A DNA stretch of 56,863 bases from CAZAYP01 sp964489425 [NCBI: uncultured Verrucomicrobiota bacterium] (GTDB lineage: Bacteria; Verrucomicrobiota; Kiritimatiellia; RZYC01). Position 1 is the first letter of the stretch. Every line of letters starts with the position of its first letter. The position numbers and the translations under genes were made by a program. Positions 1-9,000 of this stretch are shown piece by piece. The notes beneath the pieces are model-generated. The model saw nothing but the letters and a program-made list of their open reading frames with translations. It searched no databases and was not told the origin of the DNA. The stretch is from the NCBI GenBank assembly GCA_964489425.1, contig CAZAYP010000018.1, positions 19,433 to 76,295 of the forward strand, written 5' to 3'.

Positions 1-695
1 GGCGTCGGCACCGGGCCAGGCTCGCGGGTGAGGATCTCGCCGGTGGCGGCAGAGTCGCGCTCTTCCACGATCCGGAACGTAACGCGGTCGCCGGGTTGGC
101 CGCCGGGCAGGAACACCACCTTGCCGCGAACCCGGGTGATGGCATCGCCCTTCTGGCCGATTTCCGTGACCACACTGGTGCAGACCTGCCCCGGGGTAAA
201 CATGGGGGGGCGGATTTCGCGCGGCCGGGCCGGACGGGGCGTGATAACAATGCTTTCTTCGGGGATTTTCCGGATCACCAGCGCGTCGGCGGTGCGGTCC
301 TTGACGCGGGTGACCTCGACAATCGCCATGTCGCCGGGCCGGGCGTTGGGCACGAAGACCACCAACCCACCGATATGGGTCACGCCAGCGATGCCGTCAG
401 AAGACTCGTCCTCGACGCGCACTTTGTACCGGTAGCCTTCGCGGGCTACGGCATTGCGGTCGCGGGCTGCATCCACGACCTCGGCGTTGTTGAGATCGAC
501 CTTGGCCGCCTCCTCGCCGGTGATCACGGCCTCGACCACGCTGGTTTCTGACTTGCGCTGGCCAAACAGCAGGTAGCCAACTACAACTACACCTACCAGG
601 GCCATGATCAGGATGCCCCAATGCTTTTTCGGGGGGGGTAACTTGGAGGAATCATTGGCCAGTTCGCGGAACTCTTCGTATCGTTGCTGCGCCAT
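1..695 (-). CDS. Membrane-anchored protein with two TRAM domains (3' end cut by window edge)
   Basis: The reading frame stays open from an ATG at 695 to the left edge, giving 231 visible codons, so the C-terminus is missing. Residues 1-26 are hydrophilic, 27-45 form one transmembrane segment (ILIMALVGVVVVGYLLF), and two TRAM-like beta-barrels follow at about 87-142 and 168-222. Each carries the family signature: GYRYKVRVEDESSDGIA with VFVPNARPGD in the first, and VVFLPGGQPGDRVTFRIVEE in the second. TRAM domains are known RNA- or tRNA-binding folds in MiaB, TrmA and archaeal proteins. A membrane-tethered tandem TRAM protein is not a textbook arrangement, so its role is unknown. A possible -10 (TATATAAAC, minus strand, near 750) lies upstream. 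Domain identification is fairly secure, function is not. Confidence 0.8.
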   Translation of the reverse strand, partial: MAQQRYEEFRELANDSSKLPPPKKHWGILIMALVGVVVVGYLLFGQRKSETSVVEAVITGEEAAKVDLNNAEVVDAARDRNAVAREGYRYKVRVEDESSDGIAGVTHIGGLVVFVPNARPGDMAIVEVTRVKDRTADALVIRKIPEESIVITPRPARPREIRPPMFTPGQVCTSVVTEIGQKGDAITRVRGKVVFLPGGQPGDRVTFRIVEERDSAATGEILTREPGPVPT

Positions 696-941
696 ACCTG
701 CACCTAGCCCTTTCCTGTACCGAGGCTGTCGGCTTCCTGATCGCGTTTATATAATCCATCCATGAAACCAAACCAGGAGCGCGAAATCAATCCTGATGGG
801 GCAGTTTCGTGAATTATTTTTATTATCGGGTTAAACGATTTACCCGATCGGGACAGGGGATGGATGAACCGGAGTTCGGCAACTCGAACAACTCCGAAAA
901 CCGCCAAAATCTCGGACAAATTTCGCTGGAAACCAGCCGGC
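696..941. other. Intergenic region with a 7-bp inverted repeat
   Basis: About 250 bp lie between the start of the TRAM gene and the end of the subtilase gene, both on the minus strand. The stretch is AT-richer than its surroundings around 745-850. Arms ATCGGGT (825-831) and ACCCGAT (842-848) could form a hairpin around a 10-nt loop. The sequence after the second arm on the minus strand is A-rich rather than T-rich, so this is not a standard intrinsic terminator. No gene is supported here. Confidence 0.4.
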
Positions 942-3900
942 CTACCGATCAACCCGGATCCGATAAAAGGCCGGCGCGCCGCCGGCCGGGGCGGGGTTGG
1001 TGTATTGGTTGAGCTCGGGGTAGGCCGATGGAATATTCGTTACCAGCACGTCCAACGGAGAAAACAGATTCGTGCCCCAGTAGAGGCTGTATTTCCGGCC
1101 GACCTGATCGCTGCCCAGCCAGCGGATGACATTCTGGTTGTTGGCGGCGCCGGCCCAGGGTTCCGCAGCCAGCCGCGAATCGGCATTGGTCGGGCTGGTT
1201 CCGGCCACGTATTCCTGCCAGGTCGTCATGCCGTCGCCGTCCGTATCGCTCAGGACCACCGCCGCGTAGTTGGAGCCGGGGTAATTATCGGCCAGATAGG
1301 TCTCCGGCACAGGCACCGGCGCATTGGTGGTGGTGATGTCCGTGAACGTGGCCGCGATCGTTCCGGTGGCCTGGATGTTATTCCAAGCAAACACGTAGTT
1401 CGTGCTGGCGTTGTTAAAGGCCACGCCGATGGAAGCCGTGTTGGTCTGGATATCGGCGATGCGATAATGCTGGTCGGCCGTGGCCGTGAAGGACTGGCTC
1501 GCGCCCGGCGACACGCCGACGTTGCCCGCGGGACTGATGCTCCCATGCGCGCCGGCCGAGGCGACGATGATGTACTGCCCGCCGCCCGTCACTACGGACT
1601 GGGTGGCGGATGACGCGCTCACGCAACCCGCAGCGGCCTCGGCCCGGACGCGGACGTAGTACGTCACCCCGCCGGTCAGGCCGGTGACTGCCGCGCTGGT
1701 GCCGGCCACCGCGCGGTTGGAGTAGCTGGGCACATACGAAGGGGCCCCGCTGCCGCCGCTCCAGCCATTGACCAACAGCGCCTGGATTCCGACGCCTTTG
1801 TTGGCGGCCGCGCCCAGGGCCTGCCAACGGATCCGGGTCTGGCTGCCGCCAAGATTCGCGGTGTTGGTCAAGGTCGGCATGGCGGCCATGGTGTTCACCC
1901 CGCGCGCCACCACGCCCACCACGGTCCAGTTGGTGCCGTTGTCGCTCGAGATCGAGATCGTGACGTTGGTCGTGTCAGCCGCGGTCCCGCCATAGGTGCG
2001 GGCCTGGAAATCCACGGTCAGGCTGGTGAACCCCACGGTGGAAAACGCGGCCGACACAACATAGTTGGTCGCGTAGCCGAGAATCAAGTAGGAGCTGCTC
2101 GAGCCGGATATGTCGTAGATCCAGCCCTCCGGCGGAGTCGTGCTGGTCGCGGCGTTGCTGGCCAGCATGGATTGGCCGCCGCCGCCCCCCCCGCCGGCGC
2201 CGAACGCGGCGTTGGTGCTCACGTCCAGGCGGTACCCTGTTGCGCCGCCCACGGCCGCCCAGTTCGCCGTGAACTGGGTTTCGCTCACGCCGCTGGCGCT
2301 TGCCAGCGCGGGGGCGTTGGTGAAACACGCGGCAGAGAACTGCGCTTCGCCGCCGTACGCCACGCCGTAAGCGTTCACGGCAAAAGCCCGGGCGTAATAG
2401 AGCTGGCCCGGGGTCAGGCTGGTCAGGTTGCCCGAGAACCCGCCGGCCCCGGTCCCGCCGTCAAAACGAAAATCGTTCGTGGTGGGCGCGGCGGATGTTC
2501 CCCAGCACAGCCCGCGCCGGGTCACGGCTGCGCCGCCTTCGGACGTGACCGTGCCGCCGCCCTGGGCGGCCGTGGGCGTGATGTTGGATATGGCCGCCGT
2601 GGTTACCAGCGGGGTCGAGGTGGCGCTGGCGGTTACCGCAAACGGGCTGGAATCGCCGGCCGCCCCGTTGGTGGCGGTGGCGCGCAACGTCATGCTGGCA
2701 CAGGCTTCATGCACCGTGACCGTTCCGAACCAGGTTCCCGCGGTGAACGCGCCGGTGTTGGTGGGCGTGATGGAAACCGCCGCGCTGGTCAGCAGCCGGA
2801 TGTTGGGGAACCGATTGGTGGCCAGGGGGGTGGGGTTCGAGGTGCCGGTCCAGTCGAGCGGGTCGCCAGCGGCGCTGTCGGAAAGCGCCACCACGGCCCG
2901 ACCAGCCGCGCCGGTGGAGGAATGCACGTAGCCGTAGCTGGTATAGCTGTCATTATTGAAACTGAAGTCCACCAGGAGGTTGCTGGTCCCGTTGTATTGG
3001 AACGGGGTGGTAAAGGCAAACCAGACCCAGCCCGTGGCGCTGCCCGTGGCCGTGTTCTGATAAACGGTAGTCCAGCCGCTGGCCGGTCCTTCCCAAGAGG
3101 CCGGCGCATGGGCGCTCATGGTGGTATGCTTCATGCGTATGGTCCAGTTGTTCAACGTCTGCCCGGAGTTGGAAGAGATGTTGAGCGCCAGCCCGTTCAA
3201 CGTGGTGGCGGCGCCCAGCTCGCTTTGCAGATAGATTACCTGCGCGCGGGCGTCATGATAGTAGGTGCCCAAGGGGAAGCTCCACGCGCCGGTGCCGGCG
3301 CCGACCGTCCCGGTCGTGGCGACCTGGCCGTTCAGGGCGGCTGATGCCGTAAACGCCGTGACCGTCGCGCCCGCGGAGTCCAGCGCAGTGATAGTTGCGG
3401 CAAACGGCGCGTCCACTTCCTGCGGCGAAGCGATGCTGTTCCAGCGGAACTGGCTGGCCGGCCGGGCGGTCAGGGTGGCCGAGCGGGTCTGGGCCGTGCC
3501 CGCCGTCAGGTTGGTGAAGGTGACCAGGCCCTGGTACTCGCCCGCGGCCAGGGTGTTGGCCGTGACGTTCACCATCCAGACCAGTGTGTCGGACGCGCCC
3601 GCAGCCAGCGTGCCGTTGGTCTTGGACAGCGTCAGCCACGTCAGCCCGGCGGCTTTCCGGGCCTGCCAGGTCAGCGAGGCCACGCCGCTGTTGGTCACGG
3701 TGTACACGGCGCTGGTCGGCGCGAACGGACCGCCCTGGGGGCCCACGGGCAGGAAATCTCCGGCCGGCACCACGCCCAGGTCGTCGGTCGCCTGTTCAAA
3801 GCCGCGGACCACGAGCGCGTAGGCCTGGCTGCCGCCGGAGGGCACGGTGCGGCCGGCGACACGGATCGTGTACGTGCCGGTCTCATCAGGATTAAACGCG

Positions 3901-5906
3901 ATCATTTCCATGTTATTCGTCGCATCCACGCTGGTGCGGCCGTTGGCGTAGAGGATGGTGCCGGACGGCTTGCGGATGGTCAGGTCCAGGTCATTGACCA
4001 ATTTCTTGCCGGCGCCGGCGGCCGCAAAATAGTCCGAATACGCCATGGTGACGACCGCTGTCCCGGGGTTGGCGGAACTGATGACCATGAGGAAGGAGTT
4101 GGTCTGGCCGGTCGTCAGGGTGTTGGTATCGTAAAGATCAAGGAACTGGCCGGTCTTCACGGTCAGCGTGCCATACAAATCCACGTGCCCGTACCCCTGC
4201 ACGTTGTTGGGCCGGGTGTAGGGGATTTCCTGGGTTGCGCCCGTGCCGTACTGGCCGGGCGCCATATCCCGGGCCCCGTTGATCAGCAGGGCCTTGATAA
4301 GCGCCGCGCTGGGGTTGGTGATGCCTTGACTGCTGATCAACCACTGCCGGGTGAGGCCGGACGCACCCGACATCAAGGGCGTGGCCATGCTGGTGCCGCC
4401 CATATACATGTAGTTCGTGCTGCCCGAAACCAGGCCCCAGCCGTTGTCGGTGGTGGCACGCGACCGCGTGGAAATAATGTCCGTGCCCGGCGCCACGATC
4501 TCAGGCTTGATGCGACCGTCCAAGCAGGGGCCGCGGCTGGAAAACGCCACGATGCCCTGGTTGGTGTCCGGCCGCGACGGGTAGTCCGACTTGATCGGGT
4601 CCACCGGGTAGTCGTTAGTCCATAGTTCGATGCCGTAGCGGTAGGTCGAATAGCCCCCGGTGAGGCGATAGTTTTCCGAGGCGCCGATGGTCAGGCAGTT
4701 CTTGGCCGTGCCCGGGGCGTCCACGGAGCCCGGATCCACCACGCCGTCGCGGTTGGCGTCAATGCCCTCGTTGCCGGCGGCAAACACCACCAGCATGTTC
4801 TTGTTGCTCCAGATGAACATGTCCGTGTTGCGCGCATCCGTGTCGTACTCACCGGCAACTGCTGCGCCCCAACTATCGGAATGGATCCTGGCGCCGTTGG
4901 TGTAAGCAGCTCGATATAAGACGTTAAGGTCTGCCGGCAGGCCGCCCAGCCCGCCCTCGCTGTCCAGCACCGACTGAAAGACCAGGCTGGCCGCGTACGC
5001 CACGCCCCTGTACAGACCGGTGGATAGCAGGCCGCTGCCCAGCACAGACCCGGCCACGTGCGTGCCATGCCCGTCGGTATCGCTCCAGTCGCCCACCCGC
5101 CCCAGGGCCTGGGCCCACACCACGCGATTCGAGAAATCCTTGTGGATGGTGCTGGTGTTGCCGCTATCGAGCCCCGTGTCGCAGATGGCGATGGTCTGGC
5201 CGGCGCCGGACAAGCCAAGGATGTTCCACGCATTGGTCACGTTCATTTTATTGCCGCGCACGGCAATGTTGTTACACAGCTTCCGCGGAACATACGGCTC
5301 GATCCACTCCACCGCGCTCCAACCGGATACGGTCTCTACGCCGGCGGCCGTCAAGGCCGCGCGCACCAGGCCGCGGTCGGTCATGGTTTCGGCCCGGATC
5401 ACGGCGCAATCCGGCAAGGCCGCAATATTCGCCGCGACCTGTTCCGCAGCCGCGCGGTCAAACACCAGCACGTTCATTTCCCGGGTGCCTGCCAGGCCCT
5501 TGGCCAAGGCCGCCCGCACCGGGCGGGAACGCTTATATTCAGGCAAATACTCGCCCACCCAGTACACTTCCGGCATCGCGGCGATGGTTGCCAGGGCGGC
5601 GGGGGTGGCTTCGATTAGAAAAGCGTTTTCCGGAATGTAACCCTGGATGACGGCGCCGGCCTTGAGCAGCGCCGCTTTCCACTCTTCGCGGACCACGCCG
5701 TTAAACTGCACCAACCACGGCGCCGGGGCCTCAGCGCCCTTGCGCTGCGCCATGGCGGCCTGCGCCGTGCGCAAGTCGCGCGACAGGGTTTGCTGTTCCG
5801 GTGTGGCCGTGTCGATGGCCCCCCAATCCAGCACCACCGGGTCGGCCGCCATCACGTCCAGCGCCGCGATCCCCGCCATCAAGCCAAAAAATGCTTTGAT
5901 TCTCAT
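942..5906 (-). CDS. Secreted subtilisin-like serine peptidase (S8) with long C-terminal beta-domain tail
   Basis: A 1654-residue exported protease. The start is the ATG at 5906, because a ribosome binding site (AGAAGGAGTG) precedes it and a signal peptide follows directly (MRIKAFFGLMAGIAALDVMA); a start 21 codons upstream lacks both. Residues 25-215 look like an inhibitory propeptide. The S8 catalytic domain spans roughly 225-560, with Asp243 (ICDTGLDSG), His280 (DGHGTHVAG), oxyanion Asn379 (AAGNEG) and Ser506 (GGTSMATP), so it should be active. A jelly-roll like that of Kp43-type subtilases follows (LVNDLDLTIRKPSG), then a BACON-like domain, fibronectin-III-like domains and an InlB-like repeat. 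The end is an Asp-rich calcium-binding motif (DTDGDGMTTWQEYVAGTSPTN) and a terminal FYRIRVDR. It is divergently transcribed from the C25 peptidase gene. Confidence 0.93.
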   Translation of the reverse strand: MRIKAFFGLMAGIAALDVMAADPVVLDWGAIDTATPEQQTLSRDLRTAQAAMAQRKGAEAPAPWLVQFNGVVREEWKAALLKAGAVIQGYIPENAFLIEATPAALATIAAMPEVYWVGEYLPEYKRSRPVRAALAKGLAGTREMNVLVFDRAAAEQVAANIAALPDCAVIRAETMTDRGLVRAALTAAGVETVSGWSAVEWIEPYVPRKLCNNIAVRGNKMNVTNAWNILGLSGAGQTIAICDTGLDSGNTSTIHKDFSNRVVWAQALGRVGDWSDTDGHGTHVAGSVLGSGLLSTGLYRGVAYAASLVFQSVLDSEGGLGGLPADLNVLYRAAYTNGARIHSDSWGAAVAGEYDTDARNTDMFIWSNKNMLVVFAAGNEGIDANRDGVVDPGSVDAPGTAKNCLTIGASENYRLTGGYSTYRYGIELWTNDYPVDPIKSDYPSRPDTNQGIVAFSSRGPCLDGRIKPEIVAPGTDIISTRSRATTDNGWGLVSGSTNYMYMGGTSMATPLMSGASGLTRQWLISSQGITNPSAALIKALLINGARDMAPGQYGTGATQEIPYTRPNNVQGYGHVDLYGTLTVKTGQFLDLYDTNTLTTGQTNSFLMVISSANPGTAVVTMAYSDYFAAAGAGKKLVNDLDLTIRKPSGTILYANGRTSVDATNNMEMIAFNPDETGTYTIRVAGRTVPSGGSQAYALVVRGFEQATDDLGVVPAGDFLPVGPQGGPFAPTSAVYTVTNSGVASLTWQARKAAGLTWLTLSKTNGTLAAGASDTLVWMVNVTANTLAAGEYQGLVTFTNLTAGTAQTRSATLTARPASQFRWNSIASPQEVDAPFAATITALDSAGATVTAFTASAALNGQVATTGTVGAGTGAWSFPLGTYYHDARAQVIYLQSELGAATTLNGLALNISSNSGQTLNNWTIRMKHTTMSAHAPASWEGPASGWTTVYQNTATGSATGWVWFAFTTPFQYNGTSNLLVDFSFNNDSYTSYGYVHSSTGAAGRAVVALSDSAAGDPLDWTGTSNPTPLATNRFPNIRLLTSAAVSITPTNTGAFTAGTWFGTVTVHEACASMTLRATATNGAAGDSSPFAVTASATSTPLVTTAAISNITPTAAQGGGTVTSEGGAAVTRRGLCWGTSAAPTTNDFRFDGGTGAGGFSGNLTSLTPGQLYYARAFAVNAYGVAYGGEAQFSAACFTNAPALASASGVSETQFTANWAAVGGATGYRLDVSTNAAFGAGGGGGGGQSMLASNAATSTTPPEGWIYDISGSSSSYLILGYATNYVVSAAFSTVGFTSLTVDFQARTYGGTAADTTNVTISISSDNGTNWTVVGVVARGVNTMAAMPTLTNTANLGGSQTRIRWQALGAAANKGVGIQALLVNGWSGGSGAPSYVPSYSNRAVAGTSAAVTGLTGGVTYYVRVRAEAAAGCVSASSATQSVVTGGGQYIIVASAGAHGSISPAGNVGVSPGASQSFTATADQHYRIADIQTNTASIGVAFNNASTNYVFAWNNIQATGTIAATFTDITTTNAPVPVPETYLADNYPGSNYAAVVLSDTDGDGMTTWQEYVAGTSPTNADSRLAAEPWAGAANNQNVIRWLGSDQVGRKYSLYWGTNLFSPLDVLVTNIPSAYPELNQYTNPAPAGGAPAFYRIRVDR

Positions 5907-6071
5907 GCCACACTCCTTCTGTACCTTCGGTCTCGAGTCTGTTGATGGTAATATACACAAAAAATGCATGAATTTTAGAAAAAATATTCGTTTTTAGTGT
6001 ATATTGGGTTTAAATAGACAAATGTCGTTCAAAAGCCTGGCTTGCCAACGAACTCATAAGGAGCAGAGAGA
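5907..6071. promoter_or_regulatory. Symmetric divergent promoter/operator region between two secreted peptidases
   Basis: The 165-bp spacer is sharply AT-rich at 5945-6025. A perfect 9-bp inverted repeat lies at 5950-5958 (AATATACAC) and 5997-6005 (GTGTATATT), with poly-A/T just inside each arm. Each arm contains TATATT facing outward, towards its own gene, where a -10 hexamer would sit. No good TTGACA-type -35 is visible for either side. Shared control of both peptidase genes is inference. The rightward gene has a ribosome binding site AAGGAG at 6058-6063. Confidence 0.5.
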
Positions 6072-9000
6072 ATGAATAGAATTACGACGCAACTTTCCAT
6101 CGCGGTGGCGGCTCTTGGACTTGCCTGTACCGCGCAAGCCGCTGAATTGACCGTGGATTTTGCGTTCACCGCGGACCAGGTCTCCTTCCTGGCCGTGGAT
6201 GGCATGCAGAAAATCGGCCTGGCCGATGGCTCCGTGCCCGTGGATGAGGTCGGCGCGCCAGCCATCCCGGCGCGGTTTGTGAACATCCTGCTGCCGTCCG
6301 GCGCCGAAAACATACAGATTACCGCCACCGGCGACTTGGAACTGCTTGCCGAAGGCCTGATCCCCTACCCGGCCCAGCCCCGCGTGCCCAAGAGCCGCGT
6401 GCAGAAGCCGGCGTTTGTCCCGCCCAACGCGCGCTATGCCAGCGCCACCCCCTGGCCGGCGGCCATGGCCGCGCTGCAAGGCGTGCACGAGATGCAGGGG
6501 TACCGCTTCATTTCCGTGCGCGTGAACCCGCTGGTGTACGTGGGCGCGGAGCAGGCCCTGTACCTGCGGCCGCTGGTCTCCGTGACCGCAACCTATGACC
6601 TGCCGGCCACCACCCGCACCATCTTTCCCAAGCAGCAGGCCCAGTTCGAGCCCCTGGTCAACAGCCTGGTGGTCAACCCGGCGGCCAGCGCCACGTTCGC
6701 GCCGCGGGTATCCAGAGTCGCGCCCCGCGCCGCCCTGGACTACCTGATCATCACCTCGCCCGCGCTGAGCAACTCGTTCCAGCGCCTGGCGGACTACCGC
6801 GCCAGCGCGGCCGGCGGCAGCTATTCCACCCGCGTCATCACCACCAACGCCGTGACGGCGTTCTCCGGCACCGACATCCAAGCCAAGATTCGGTCCTGCA
6901 TCAGCAACAACGTGGCCACCCTCGGCACCACCATGGTCGTGCTGGGCGGCGATGACACCATCGTGCCGGACCGCAACTGCTACGTGGCTGCCGGCGGATC
7001 CACCGAGACGGAAATGCCGACCGACCTGTACTACTCCGGCCTCACCGGGTCGTGGAACAGCGACGGCGACGCCAACTACGGGGAAACCAGCGACAACATC
7101 GACATGGGCTGGGACGTGATCGTGGCGCGCATCCCCATGCGCACCGCGCTCCAAGTCAGCAACTACGTCAGCAAGGTCATCGCCTACGACGCTAGCAGCG
7201 GCCACCTGGTCGGCAAGATCGTCCTCGGCGGCCCCAACGCGTGGGATATCTACACCGGCACCGACCGCCCCAGCGACGACGTCACCGCTGACGGCCACGC
7301 CGGATTCCGCTCCGCGAGCCCGGCCCACACCTCGGTCAGCGACTCCGAGGCGTGGTTGCGCCGCCTCTATCGCGACGGCATTCGCCCCTATTGGACCGCC
7401 ACCGTGGGCATCATCTGCGACACGATCACCTCCTGGGACGGATCCACCTGCGGCGATTACTCAGAGAGCTCGGCCAACACCCTGACCGCCTTCAACAAAA
7501 ACTGGACCCACCTGATGTTCTCCGGCCACGGCGCGCCCCAGGAATGGGGCCTGGAATCCGGGTCGTTCTCCCAATCCAACGCCTCGTCCATGACCGGCAT
7601 GGCCGCGTTCGTCTATACCGATGCCTGCCTGACCGGCCACTTTGACAAGGACAGCAACACCATCGAAGGCTCTACCTGGACGACCGAGCCGTGCCTGGGA
7701 GAGAGCTTCCTGCGCAACACGCGCACCGCCGGCGGCGCCATGGCCTACATGGGCTGCGCCCGTTACGGCTGGGGCGAGCCGGACGCCGCCCCCGCCAGCA
7801 ACACCTCCGACGGCGGCCCGTCCACGGTGTATGCCTACAAGTTCTACAAACGCTTCCACGAAGTTACCAACCGGACCGTGGGCCTGGCGTTCGCCATGCA
7901 CAAGGCCGACATGGTCAGCGTGAGCGGCACGGATGATAGCGAGCGTTGGATCCAGTTCGGCGTCAACCTGCTGGGCGACCCGGCCCTCAAGCTGCCGGCA
8001 GCGGCCCCGGCCGTGGATGTGCCGCCGACCCTGGCGGCCATCGGCAACAAGTCGGTGATCTGGAGCAACACGCTGCAGTTCGGGGTTTCCGCCACGATCA
8101 CCGACGGCGACGCGGTGACCCTCACGGTCAGCAACAAGCCGGCCAGCGCCAGCTTCAGCCCCACCAACAACGCCGGCACGTTCTCGTGGGTCAACGCCGG
8201 CCCCGTGGGCGTCTACACCATGACCTTCTGGGCCGTGGACAACGACGGCGCCGACAGCGAAACCATCACCGTCACCGTCGGCGCCGGCGGAACCTCCTCC
8301 GACCTGTTCATCTCCGAGTACGTCGAGGGATCCAGCAACAACAAGTATCTCGAAATCTTCAATGGGACCGGCTCATCCGTCGACCTCGCCAACTACACCC
8401 TGCTGCAATTCAATGGCGGATCGGCAACGCCCTCCTATGCGCTGGCCCTCAGCGGTACGCTGGCCAACAACGATGTCTACGTCATCGAAAACACCTCGGA
8501 AGCCCTCGGGGTGGCCGCTGATTTGGCCAACGGCACGGTGATGACGTTCAACGGCGACGATGCCATCGCATTGAGCAACACGGCCACCCATGCCTATTGC
8601 GACATCGTCGGGCGAATCGGGGAAGACCCGGGCACGGCATGGACCGACGGATCCTTCTCCACGGTCAATCAAACCCTGGTCCGCAAGTCGTCGGTGGCCG
8701 GCGGCATCACGTCCAATCCGGGCAGCGGCTTCCCCACCCTGGGCACGGAATGGGACACTTACGCTGTGGACACTGTTTCCTATCTTGGCGCGCACACCTT
8801 CGACGGCGGTGGCGGTGGCGGGACGCCGACCGCGCCGACGATCACCATCACCGACCCTGCCTCCGCCTCGCAGGCGGTGGCCTATGCCACCAGCACCTAC
8901 GATGTGGCCGGCACCTGCAACACGGCCGTTGTCGGCCAGGTCAAGTGGACCAACACGCTGACCGGCGCCGCCGGCAGCACGTCCGCATTCACGAGCTGGA

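Noticed and set aside
825-848. Intrinsic terminator after the subtilase gene
   Set aside because: The 7-bp stem is followed by A-rich, not T-rich, sequence on the coding strand.
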